Source: Paracoccaceae bacterium
GTDB taxonomy: Bacteria; Pseudomonadota; Alphaproteobacteria; Rhodobacterales; Rhodobacteraceae
NCBI GenBank assembly: GCA_018647275.1
Contig: JABGTH010000061.1
Span: 1 to 9,019 of the forward strand
Length of the DNA stretch: 9,019 nucleotides
Direction: 5' to 3'
This document shows, piece by piece, positions 1 through 6,393 of the stretch; the first letter of the stretch is position 1; every line of letters begins with the position of its first letter. Below the pieces are notes generated by a model, which had not been told where the DNA came from, did no database searches, and was given only the letters and a program-made list of their open reading frames with translations. A program made the translations under genes and the position numbers.

Positions 1-1
1 A

Positions 2-235
2 CCGATTTGTGTGTTGGACGAGGTCGACGCGCCTTTGGATGATGCCAACGTGACACGCTTCTGCGACCTGTTGGATGAAATGTGCCGTCAGACGGATACG
101 CGGTTCCTGATTATTACACACCACGCGGTGACCATGGCCCGAATGGACCGCTTGTTTGGTGTCACAATGGCAGAACAAGGTGTGAGCCAATTGGTGTCTG
201 TCGATTTGAAAAAGGCATCGGCGATGGTGGGCTAA
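2..235 (+). CDS. smc: Chromosome segregation protein SMC, C-terminal fragment (5' end outside window)
   Basis: This is the tail of the SMC ATPase, which with ScpA and ScpB compacts and separates sister chromosomes. The frame is open from base 2 and ends at TAA 233-235, giving about 77 residues. The fragment opens with the end of the Walker B strand and the D-loop: the residues I-C-V-L-D-E-V-D-A-P-L-D-D-A-N match the hhhhDE(V/A)DAxLDxxN signature of SMC C-terminal ATPase lobes. A later strand ends in T-H, as in the switch region of ABC-type ATPases, followed by the typical ending in which a short segment (L-F-G-V-T-M-x-E-x-G-V-S) precedes the last beta strand. Head, hinge and coiled coils are upstream of the window. 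The GTG at 11 is an internal codon and not a start. A strong hairpin follows 34 bases after the stop. The RecN/RecF type of SMC-like ATPase is less likely because the end matches SMC. Confidence 0.88.
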   Translation, partial: PICVLDEVDAPLDDANVTRFCDLLDEMCRQTDTRFLIITHHAVTMARMDRLFGVTMAEQGVSQLVSVDLKKASAMVG

Positions 236-268
236 AACCCCAATTTCGCGTCATTGCTATTTAAAAAT

Positions 269-304
269 ATAAGCCCCGCAGAGTATGTGCTCTGCGGGGC
301 TTAT
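269..304. terminator. Strong hairpin, probable bidirectional terminator between smc and the lytic transglycosylase gene
   Basis: A perfect 15-bp inverted repeat (269-283 against 290-304) with a 6-base loop at 284-289 contains the GC-rich core GCCCCGCAGAG/CTCTGCGGGGC. On the plus strand it is followed by the moderately T-rich TATTTGATT. On the minus strand the bases beyond the stem read ATATTTTTAAAT, also T-rich. It sits between two convergent genes, after the smc stop (235) and after the transglycosylase stop (347), so it could serve both directions. Confidence 0.85.
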
Positions 305-346
305 TTGATTTAGGACCAGATCATAGATCCAATAAATGAAATCGAT

Positions 347-1507
347 TTATAGGTTGTTCAGGAGCGTCGGCGTTGGCCATGCATCGGCTGGCAGGCCAAG
401 ACGCTGTTGTTCTGCTTGAACTGCATCGCGTGTACGTGCGCCCAAAATGCCATCGATTTTGCCGACATTATATCCTCGCTTTTGCAATTTGGATTGCAGG
501 CGTTTCATGCTGTCACCCTGAAGGCCCTGATCTGGGTTTCCAGCGTCATAAGCCGAGGCACCTTGTAGGCGTGTTGCAAAGTAGGCAGCTGTCAGAACGT
601 AGGTGAATGATTGGTTCCATTCAAAGTAAACGTTGAAGTTTGGGTAGGCTAGGAATGCTGGGCCCTTGTGACCTTGTGGCAAGATCAAAGACGCTGGAAG
701 GTTGGCAAGTTTGCCTTCACGTGCCCGAACGCCCATTGCTTGCCAATTGCCAGCGGACATGGTGGTGCCCAAGCCGCTTTTTGACCAATCCATATTTTTT
801 GGCACGGTAACTTCTTGCAACCATGGTTGGCCTGCGTTCCAACCCAAGTGCTGCAACATTTTGCCGCCTGATGTCAGCGCATCCGGAGCCGACGTCTTGA
901 GTGATACGCGGCCGTCGCCGTCGGCATCCACACCGTTTTCCAAGATGTCGCGCGGCAACATTTGCACCATTCCGATTTCACCAGCCCATGCACCTGTTGT
1001 GCGTGCTGGATCAAATTGGCCACGTTCATAAAGGGTCATCGCCGCGAAAACCTGTGGGCGGAACAATTCTGGACGGCGGCAATCATGGGCCAATGTGACC
1101 AGTGCGTTGGCGGTGTTGAAGTCACCTTGGAACGCGCCGTAATCAGTTTCAAAAGCCCAGAACGCCAACAACACGTTGCGGTTTATGCCATATGTGGACT
1201 CGACGTTATCAAATACGCGATCAAAGCGTTTGGCGTTTGAGCGCCCTGAGTTGATTCGATTTGATGAAATCAATCGGCGCGAAAATTCGATGAATGGTTT
1301 CTGGAAAACACCTTGGGCGCGATCAGCCTTTAGGACGCTGCCATCTTTACGGACGCCCGACAGGAAGGCATCCGCTTTCGCGGGTGAAATACCTTGCGCG
1401 ACGGCTTCGGACTTTAGTCCGTTTTTGAAGCTATTGAAGGAGCCACCACATTCGGCGTGGGCCGCGAGTGGCAAGAGGAGGGCAGCAGTTAAAGCAAGTA
1501 TGCGCAT
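347..1507 (-). CDS. MltB-family lytic murein transglycosylase with C-terminal peptidoglycan-binding domain
   Basis: The product is a periplasmic enzyme that cleaves the MurNAc-GlcNAc bond of peptidoglycan to form 1,6-anhydro-MurNAc ends. From the ATG at 1507 it has 386 residues. Residues 1-18 form a signal peptide ending A-H-A before E-C; the bases around C20 are not a lipobox, so cleavage by signal peptidase I is likely. The SLT/MltB domain spans about 25-315. The probable catalytic Glu is E120 in F-E-T-D-Y-G. A GEIGMVQMLP segment (176-185) stands where MltB proteins have G-x-x-G-x-x-Q-x-M-P, followed by a D-A-D-G-D-G-R calcium-loop-like sequence (194-200). A PG_binding_1 domain covers about 330-386. 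An alternative start at 1519 (adds M-D-T-N) forms TAATG with the cobD stop; 1507 is preferred because the signal peptide then begins cleanly and a GGA lies 7 bases upstream. It is the last gene of the cobC-cobD run, and its stop faces the smc terminator. Confidence 0.88.
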   Translation of the reverse strand: MRILALTAALLLPLAAHAECGGSFNSFKNGLKSEAVAQGISPAKADAFLSGVRKDGSVLKADRAQGVFQKPFIEFSRRLISSNRINSGRSNAKRFDRVFDNVESTYGINRNVLLAFWAFETDYGAFQGDFNTANALVTLAHDCRRPELFRPQVFAAMTLYERGQFDPARTTGAWAGEIGMVQMLPRDILENGVDADGDGRVSLKTSAPDALTSGGKMLQHLGWNAGQPWLQEVTVPKNMDWSKSGLGTTMSAGNWQAMGVRAREGKLANLPASLILPQGHKGPAFLAYPNFNVYFEWNQSFTYVLTAAYFATRLQGASAYDAGNPDQGLQGDSMKRLQSKLQKRGYNVGKIDGILGARTRDAVQAEQQRLGLPADAWPTPTLLNNL

Positions 1508-1518
1508 ATTGGTGTCCA

Positions 1519-2427
1519 TTAGAAAATGGTAAGGATGGTGGTGAATAAAAGTGCGATGCCCCAAGCTTTCCATAGCATAGAGCATGCGGCGTCGATGTCT
1601 GATGGTCCCGCAAACTGATTTCCCGCTGGATGCACGAATGGGAAATCTTGCATCTGTCCTTCGTAGGCGCGTGGGCCTGATAGTGCGATGTCGATAGCGC
1701 GTGCCATTGCCGCTTCGGGCCAGCCTGCGTTTGGTGAGCGGTGAAGTTTTGCGTCTGCGATGATGTTGCGCCATTGGCTGTGAACGCCAGCGGGCAATGC
1801 GATAAGCGCTGCGGTGATCCGTGCAGGGATCAGGTTTAGCAGATCGTCAAAGCGGGCAGAGGCCCATCCGAAATCGGCGTGCTGTTCGGTTTTGTAGCCA
1901 ATCATGCTGTCCGCGGTATTGACGATTTTATAGACCATTAAACCTGGTAATCCGCCTACTAGGAACCAAAAAGCTGGTGCGATCACACCGTCACTCAGGT
2001 TTTCTGCTGCGCTCTCAATTGCGCCGCGTGCCACGGCGGGTTGATCCATGTGTCCAGTGTCGCGCCCCACGATCATGGCGACCTTTTGGCGACCCTCATC
2101 AAGCGAGATGCGCAGGGCATCTGCAACCTGTTGGACATGCTGAACCAAGGATTTTTGGGCGAGTAGCATTGCAGTGATTAAGATTGTAACGATCCCGCCA
2201 AACAAGCTGATAATATACCCCAAGAGCGCTGCGCCAGCCACGAGGGCGAGAAGTGTCAGAACGCCATTGAGCTTGGCATTTTCACCGCTGTTGTATTGTT
2301 CGTCACACCACTTGATCAGGTTACCCATAAGCACGGCGGGATGCGGAACCTTATTCCATAACCATTTGGGTTCACCCAAAATGGCATCAAGGATCATTGC
2401 GAAAAAGAGAAGGGCTGCGGTGCTCAT
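1519..2427 (-). CDS. cobD: Adenosylcobinamide-phosphate synthase CobD/CbiB
   Basis: This membrane protein joins adenosylcobyric acid to aminopropanol phosphate in vitamin B12 synthesis, giving adenosylcobinamide phosphate. The product has 302 residues, normal for the family. Recognisable CbiB motifs in order are D-A-I-L-G-E-P (14-20) with H-P at 29-30, G-R-D-T (121-124), E-S-A-A-E-N-L-S-D-G-V-I-A-P near 138-151, N-T-A-D-S-M-I-G-Y (170-178), F-G-W-A-S-A-R-F-D-D (186-195), and P-N-A-G-W-P-E-A-A (232-240). Hydrophobic stretches at about 1-17, 54-90, 148-167, 198-214 and 287-302 fit an inner-membrane protein. The ATG at 2427 overlaps the cobC stop as ATGA, so translational coupling is likely. Its product in the pathway uses the aminopropanol phosphate that derives from the neighbouring CobC product. 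Salmonella uses the name CobD for the other enzyme. Confidence 0.93.
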   Translation of the reverse strand: MSTAALLFFAMILDAILGEPKWLWNKVPHPAVLMGNLIKWCDEQYNSGENAKLNGVLTLLALVAGAALLGYIISLFGGIVTILITAMLLAQKSLVQHVQQVADALRISLDEGRQKVAMIVGRDTGHMDQPAVARGAIESAAENLSDGVIAPAFWFLVGGLPGLMVYKIVNTADSMIGYKTEQHADFGWASARFDDLLNLIPARITAALIALPAGVHSQWRNIIADAKLHRSPNAGWPEAAMARAIDIALSGPRAYEGQMQDFPFVHPAGNQFAGPSDIDAACSMLWKAWGIALLFTTILTIF

Positions 2428-3359
2428 AAAGCATCCTCAATACGTGACCAGTCCATCGGGTGCGGCAAGCCAAGGCGCAGCCAGCGCGTGCTGTAGGGAA
2501 AGATGCGCGACCAGATTTGGGATTGGGCGAGACGGTCCTGCCATTCTGCTGCGTCCCCTACATCATACAACCTGAACAAGGTTGTGCCGCCAACAACGGT
2601 GGCACCCTTTGCAGTGATAAGTTGGTCAAGTTTCGCGGCATCTTTTTCTAGGCGCATGCGTGTTTGGTTGGCCCAATCGTGATCTCTGAGTGCCTGCGCG
2701 CCAATTGTTAATGCCGGACCGGAAACCGGCCATGGGCCTAACATGGTTTTCAGTTGCTCAATCAACGCCGGTTCGCCAATGGCAAAGCCAAGGCGCAGCC
2801 CTGCAAGACCCCAGAATTTACCAAAGCTTTTCAATACAATTGTGCCGGGTTCAGCAGCGTGTTGGATCAGCGACTGCAGAGGCATTACATCGCAAAAGCT
2901 TTCGTCGATAATACGTAACGGCGCTTTGATCTGATCAATGGACCAGATGCGGCCGTCAGGGTTGTTGGGGTGAACAACGACTTGCGCAGCAGCTGCGCCA
3001 TCCGTTTTCCAGCCCGCCAATTCAAACGCGCTGGCATGTTCGTTGTATGTTGGGCCTGCGATATCAACCGATGCTGTTTGGGCAAGTCGTGGCATGTTTG
3101 CTATGAGAGAAGATGCACCTGGGGCGGCCAAAATTGCAGCTGTGTCAGGTACATTCCAAAATGCACGCGCCGCATCTGTGAGGTTGGTGGCGGCGGTTTG
3201 ATCCGGTAGCGCGGTCCAAGCGTCAGGTTGAATTCCAGATACGCCATAGGGCAGGGGATTGATCCCAGTCGATAAATCAATCCAATCGGTGCGTTTGCCG
3301 CCGTATTGGCGTGCAGCACCGTCTAGTCCGCCACCGTGATCGTTACTCTTTTTGGTCAA
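2424..3359 (-). CDS. cobC: L-threonine-O-3-phosphate decarboxylase CobC, TTG start
   Basis: This PLP enzyme of aminotransferase fold I decarboxylates threonine phosphate to (R)-1-aminopropan-2-ol phosphate, the linker arm of cobalamin. The product has 311 residues. The N-terminal D-H-G-G-G-L-D-x-A-A-R-x-Y-G (7-20) followed by D-L-S-T-G-I-N-P (28-35) is characteristic of CobC. Other marks are P-N-N-P-D-G (131-136), D152-E153, and S-F-G-K-F-W-G-L-A-G-L-R-L-G-F (178-192), where K181 is the expected PLP Schiff-base lysine, plus R295 in W-L-R-L-G-L-P as a likely carboxylate-binding Arg. The codon at 3359 is TTG. It is preferred because a TGA stop lies in frame five codons upstream, an AAAGAG ribosome site sits 7 bases before it, and the next Met (residue 89) would delete the conserved N terminus. 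It is the first gene of a cobC-cobD-transglycosylase run. Confidence 0.92.
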   Translation of the reverse strand: MTKKSNDHGGGLDGAARQYGGKRTDWIDLSTGINPLPYGVSGIQPDAWTALPDQTAATNLTDAARAFWNVPDTAAILAAPGASSLIANMPRLAQTASVDIAGPTYNEHASAFELAGWKTDGAAAAQVVVHPNNPDGRIWSIDQIKAPLRIIDESFCDVMPLQSLIQHAAEPGTIVLKSFGKFWGLAGLRLGFAIGEPALIEQLKTMLGPWPVSGPALTIGAQALRDHDWANQTRMRLEKDAAKLDQLITAKGATVVGGTTLFRLYDVGDAAEWQDRLAQSQIWSRIFPYSTRWLRLGLPHPMDWSRIEDAL

Positions 3360-3525
3360 GATTGAGCTCTTTCACAGTCAATTAGAACAATATGTTTTGT
3401 CGTTGTTTAATCTAAAAGAAGTGAAAACCCTATCATTATCAAGTGAGTTTTCCAAAGTTCGTCAATTCCGATTTCTGTCGCCTAGATGTTAGGGTTTGGG
3501 CAACAGAAACCGTTGAAGGATTGCG
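3360..3525. other. Intergenic region between the GST gene and cobC, probably holding the cobC promoter
   Basis: The 166 bases are A/T-rich compared with the flanking genes. On the minus strand the segment 3431-3440 reads GATAATGATA, identical to the first ten bases of the classic Fur-box consensus, but the second half does not follow. An 8-bp inverted repeat (3425-3432 with 3490-3497, TAGGGTTT type) has a 57-base gap and is weak. I find no convincing rho-independent terminator behind the GST gene, no B12-box that would mark a cobalamin riboswitch, and no clear -35/-10 pair. Confidence 0.45.
3367..3372 (-). promoter_or_regulatory. Ribosome binding site of cobC supporting the TTG start
   Basis: On the minus strand these bases read AAAGAG and lie 7 bases before the TTG at 3359. 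Together with the in-frame stop just upstream they fix the start of cobC. The match to the anti-Shine-Dalgarno sequence is moderate. Confidence 0.5.
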
Positions 3526-4500
3526 TTATCTGCGGCCGTGTGGGGCCATCAGGTCTAGCGTTGGATTGATGGGGATGATCCGGTTTGGGTTTATGCTTTC
3601 GTGGCTGTAATGATAGTGGCGCACGATGTGGTCCAAGTTGACGGTTTCTGCGACGCCCTCAACTTGATAAAGCTCACGGGTGTAGGCCCATAGATTGGGA
3701 TAATCTATGATACGTTTTTTGTTACACTTAAAGTGCAGATGATAAACGGCGTCAAAACGGATCAGGGTCGTGAACAACCGCCAGTCAGCTTCCGTCAGGC
3801 GATCCCCAAGTAAATAGCGTTTTGTACCTAGGCGCTCTTCGATCCAATCTAAGGTATCGAATAACGGATGCACGGCCTCGGTGTAGGCTGCTTGAGTTGT
3901 TGCGAACCCGCAGCGGTAGACGCCATTGTTCAGCGTATCGTAGATCCGTGCATTCACGACTTCGATGTCGTCATGCATGTGCTGGGGCCATAGATCATCG
4001 GTGTTGCCTGTCACGTCGTTGAAGGCAGAGTTGAACATGCGGATAATTTCAGAACTTTCGTTACTAACAATCGTGTTCTGCTGTTTATCCCAAAGGATTG
4101 GCACGGTAACGCGACCAGAAAACGTAGGGTCTGCGCGGGTGTAGATGTCGCGTGCAAATGGCAGATCAAACAAAGTGTCCCCAGTCGCACCGTATTCGTC
4201 TTTTTCAAAGGACCAACCATCTGACAACATGTCAGGATGAACAGTTGAGATAGTGATGTGGTCGCTGAGGTCTTTGATCTGGCGGAAGATCAGCGTGCGG
4301 TGTGCCCATGGGCATGCGTCACTGACATACATGTGGTAACGGCCTGTTTCGGCCTTGAACCCGCCGGTACCTGATGGGCCCGCAGATCCATTGGCGGTAA
4401 TCCAGTTGCGGAATTTCGCCTGTGATCGTTGAAACTTTCCACCAGTCGATTTGGTATCATACCAAGTGTCGTGCCAAACTCCGTCAACCAATAGTCCCAT
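3526..4500 (-). CDS. Glutathionyl-hydroquinone reductase (Xi-class glutathione transferase, YqjG/ECM4/PcpF type)
   Basis: The cytosolic enzyme uses glutathione to reduce glutathionyl-(hydro)quinone adducts back to hydroquinones. The 324-residue length fits the family. The N-terminal thioredoxin-like domain begins after a long leader typical of Xi GSTs and carries the C-P-W-A-H-R motif with catalytic C63. The strand V-T-V-P-I-L-W-D (131-138) and S-N-E-S-S-E-I (146-152) are the usual cis-Pro and glutathione-binding elements. The helical C-terminal domain has N-N-G-V-Y-R-C-G-F-A (191-200), G-D-x-L-T-E-A-D (232-239), Y-H-L-H-F-K-C-N (253-260) and H-Y-x-Y-S-H (295-300), all strongly conserved in this class. 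The ATG at 4500 has a GGAG 7 bases upstream (4508-4511). The gene is separated from cobC by 166 bases, so it probably has its own transcript and physiological role, such as quinone detoxification; no context here narrows the substrate. Confidence 0.93.
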   Translation of the reverse strand: MGLLVDGVWHDTWYDTKSTGGKFQRSQAKFRNWITANGSAGPSGTGGFKAETGRYHMYVSDACPWAHRTLIFRQIKDLSDHITISTVHPDMLSDGWSFEKDEYGATGDTLFDLPFARDIYTRADPTFSGRVTVPILWDKQQNTIVSNESSEIIRMFNSAFNDVTGNTDDLWPQHMHDDIEVVNARIYDTLNNGVYRCGFATTQAAYTEAVHPLFDTLDWIEERLGTKRYLLGDRLTEADWRLFTTLIRFDAVYHLHFKCNKKRIIDYPNLWAYTRELYQVEGVAETVNLDHIVRHYHYSHESINPNRIIPINPTLDLMAPHGRR

Positions 4501-4697
4501 TGTGCAACTCCATATATTGTTAACTCTTGGCTAAATGGTTGTAGCGCGTATCTCCATAGGGTTCTGCGCTCATGCACTATGCGCAGATGCACATGTCTTT
4601 GGTGCTATGGGTTGATATCTTAAGTCTGTCACAAAGATTTAACTTGCAGCTGCTAATGCATAGGTCATTGTTAAGGTACTCAAATAAGGGAAGTCGG
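4501..4697. other. Divergent intergenic region between the GST gene and the 117-residue protein gene
   Basis: This stretch must carry the promoters of two divergent genes. The minus-strand gene has GGAG at 4508-4511. The plus-strand gene has AAGGGA at 4686-4691. Open reading extends upstream of 4698 in the same frame back to an ATG at 4572, but that part has no ribosome site and its sequence looks noncoding. I could not assign a -35/-10 pair on either strand with confidence. Confidence 0.5.
4686..4691 (+). promoter_or_regulatory. Ribosome binding site that sets the start at 4698
   Basis: AAGGGA lies 6 bases before the ATG at 4698. The longer in-frame ATG at 4572 has no comparable site, so this decides for the shorter protein. 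Confidence 0.6.
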
Positions 4698-5051
4698 ATG
4701 ACAACATTTGTTCCAAAAGAAGTTCAGGCAGGTCTAGACCGTGCCCGATTGGCGCGGATGAAAAAGGCGTCGCGTTTGCGCATCTCTTTTGATGACAAGA
4801 CCTATAAAGTGCTGCGTATGTGGAAGACTGGTTTTTCTATCGATGCGGAAACAGCCCCACAATTGCGTGGATTGGTCGACTTATATGATGGTGCGATCCA
4901 CTTGTCCCAATGTCTAATCATTGCGAACGAGCGGGATGAGGACGAGATGCTGTTTGAATTCAAACGCCTGACTGCGGTGTCCGAACAGCCGGCAATCGAC
5001 TTTGTGCGTGATCCCGATGCGCCAATCGCATTGCTGGGCCGCGCTCGCTAA
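4698..5051 (+). CDS. Conserved protein of unknown function, 117 residues
   Basis: I do not recognise a named family. The style of the sequence matches a small cytosolic protein I associate with Rhodobacteraceae. There is no signal peptide or membrane segment. Residues 12-28 are strongly basic (many Arg/Lys, with the core R-M-K-K-A-S-R-L-R), then comes a predicted beta-rich middle: K-V-L-R-M-W (37-42), G-F-S-I-D (45-49), L-R-G-L-V-D-L-Y-D-G (57-66), S-Q-C-L-I-I-A (70-76), and M-L-F-E-F-K-R (84-90). The tail holds D-F-V-R-D-P-D-A-P (101-109). The R-x-R then strand and G-F/S pattern vaguely recalls a PilZ-like barrel, but the c-di-GMP motif is not clearly present, so this is only a guess. It is monocistronic: its own promoter region upstream and a hairpin terminator 38 bases after the stop. 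Confidence 0.8.
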   Translation: MTTFVPKEVQAGLDRARLARMKKASRLRISFDDKTYKVLRMWKTGFSIDAETAPQLRGLVDLYDGAIHLSQCLIIANERDEDEMLFEFKRLTAVSEQPAIDFVRDPDAPIALLGRAR

Positions 5052-5088
5052 GCCAGCGCTCATTTGGTTCGAAATATTGAGTTAAGTT

Positions 5089-5112
5089 AAGGCGCGGTTG
5101 AAACCGCGCCTT
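5089..5112. terminator. GC-rich hairpin terminator between convergent genes
   Basis: A perfect 10-bp stem (5089-5098 with 5103-5112, core GGCGCGGT/ACCGCGCC) closes a TGAA tetraloop. On the plus strand it is followed by TGTTCGTTTT, giving a rho-independent terminator for the 4698-5051 gene. On the minus strand the stem is followed by CTTAACTCAA-like sequence, less U-rich, so it may also act, more weakly, for the beta-lyase gene whose stop is at 5121. Confidence 0.82.
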
Positions 5113-5120
5113 TGTTCGTT

Positions 5121-6290
5121 TTACTGAAGGTCGCCAAAGGCTTTCGCCAAACGATCAACTGCCTCTTGGACGCGTGAACGTGGTGTCGCGATGTTGAAGC
5201 GCAGGAACGTATCACCACCTGTTCCAAAGGTTGGTCCGTGGTTCACAGCAATCTGCGCGTCTTTTTCAACGCGTTTGGTGAAGTCCTCGCGGCTCATTCC
5301 TGTGCCGTCGAAATCCACCCACGACAGATATGTTGCCTCTAAATTCATTGAGGCAAGGCCGGGGATGGCATTCACGCCTGCATCAAAGATTTTGCGATTT
5401 CCATCAAGGTATTCAACCAACCCATCAACCCATGTGGCTCCCTCAGGTGAATAAGCGGCTGTGGCCATGAACAGTCCAAACGAGTTGGCCGACAAGCCCA
5501 TCGCAGCCATGCGCCCTGCGAACTTGGCGCGCAAATCAGGGTCTTCAATGATAACGTTGCCAGAGTGTGAGCCTGCGATGTTGAAGGTCTTTGTTGTGGC
5601 CGTCATCATCACCAAACGGTCAGTGATATCGTTAATGTGGGTCATTGGAATATGTGTGCTGCCCGGCATGACCAGATCGTGGTGAATTTCATCAGATACA
5701 AGGATGAGGTCGTGGCGTTTTGCGAAATCTGCGACATTTTGCAACTCTGCCTTGGACCAAACGCGTCCACCTGGATTGTGCGGTGAGCATAGGATTACCA
5801 TCTTTTCTGAACCCGTCATTTGCGCATCATACGCGTCAAAATCCATTTCAAAGCGGCCATTGTTATTGGTCAACTCGCATTCAACAACCTTACGACCTGC
5901 GGCGTTAATAACCTTCGCAAATGCGTGGTAGACTGGCGTGAACAAGACCACGCCATCGCCTGCAGATGTAAACGCATCGACACACATTGCCGTTCCGTTG
6001 ACCAAGCCGTGCGTCGTAAAGATCCATGATGGATCAACTTTCCAGTTGTGGCGCGTTTCCATCCACCAGTTGATGGCTTCCTTGTATTTGGAATCGTCCC
6101 CAAAATAGCCCATCACCCCGTGATCAACTTGTCCTTGAACTGCATCCAAAACGCATTGGGGCGGACGGAAATCCATATCAGCGACCCACATAGCAAGACC
6201 GGTGTCCGTTGGGACGCCATAGATTTCTTCCATCATGTCCCATTTTACACAATGGCTGCCGCGGCGGTCGATGATATCGTCAAAGCTCAT
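5121..6290 (-). CDS. MalY/PatB-family PLP-dependent cystathionine beta-lyase
   Basis: The product is a cytosolic aminotransferase-fold enzyme expected to split cystathionine (or related cysteine conjugates) into homocysteine, pyruvate and ammonia. It has 389 residues, the usual size for PatB/MalY. Marks include the N-terminal D-R-R-G-S-H-C-V-K-W-D (8-18), M-W-V-A-D-M-D-F (34-41), P-V-Y-H-A-F (119-124), S-P-H-N-P-G-G-R-V-W (169-178), S-D-E-I-H-H-D-L (199-206), and A-T-T-K-T-F-N-I-A-G (231-240), where K234 should bind PLP; R364 in F-L-R-F-N-I-A is the likely carboxylate Arg. The ATG at 6290 is chosen because GGAG lies 8 bases upstream (6299-6302) and the family start is M-S/x-F-D; the in-frame ATG at 6374 would add 28 residues without a homologous look. 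It diverges from the deformylase cluster across a 103-base gap. The alternative activities C-S lyase or aminotransferase cannot be excluded by sequence alone. Confidence 0.9.
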   Translation of the reverse strand: MSFDDIIDRRGSHCVKWDMMEEIYGVPTDTGLAMWVADMDFRPPQCVLDAVQGQVDHGVMGYFGDDSKYKEAINWWMETRHNWKVDPSWIFTTHGLVNGTAMCVDAFTSAGDGVVLFTPVYHAFAKVINAAGRKVVECELTNNNGRFEMDFDAYDAQMTGSEKMVILCSPHNPGGRVWSKAELQNVADFAKRHDLILVSDEIHHDLVMPGSTHIPMTHINDITDRLVMMTATTKTFNIAGSHSGNVIIEDPDLRAKFAGRMAAMGLSANSFGLFMATAAYSPEGATWVDGLVEYLDGNRKIFDAGVNAIPGLASMNLEATYLSWVDFDGTGMSREDFTKRVEKDAQIAVNHGPTFGTGGDTFLRFNIATPRSRVQEAVDRLAKAFGDLQ

Positions 6291-6393
6291 GGGGGTGTCT
6301 CCACTATCTTGCTGGTTTTTTGCCAAGCTAACGGGATATGGCAGGGTTGCAAGAGGCGTTGCGCGGGACGGCACATTGTCCTACATCACTGCC
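6291..6393. other. Divergent promoter region between the beta-lyase gene and the deformylase cluster
   Basis: These 103 bases must hold both promoters. For the plus strand, TTGCGC at 6359-6364 and TACATC at 6382-6387 are 17 bases apart and would place transcription start at or next to the ATG at 6394; each hexamer matches the consensus at only three positions, so this is a weak call. No Shine-Dalgarno sequence precedes 6394. For the minus strand, only the GGAG at 6299-6302 is clear. Confidence 0.35.

Noticed and set aside
347..1774. A longer 475-residue version of the transglycosylase
   Set aside because: The first 85-89 residues overlap cobD in another frame, are Arg/His-rich and precede a clean signal peptide starting at 1507 or 1519.
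3425..3497. Inverted repeat 3425-3432 with 3490-3497 as a regulatory stem
   Set aside because: Only 8 bp with a 57-base gap in A/T-rich sequence, expected by chance.
3360..3525. Cobalamin riboswitch upstream of cobC
   Set aside because: No B12-box-like conserved segment could be seen, and the space is short for the full aptamer.
4572..4697. An N-terminal extension of the 117-residue protein from ATG 4572
   Set aside because: No ribosome site, and the extra residues look unlike coding sequence; AAGGGA before 4698 supports the shorter form.
6235..6393. An N-terminal extension of the first deformylase
   Set aside because: It would run through the start of the divergent beta-lyase gene, and the family N terminus begins at 6394.
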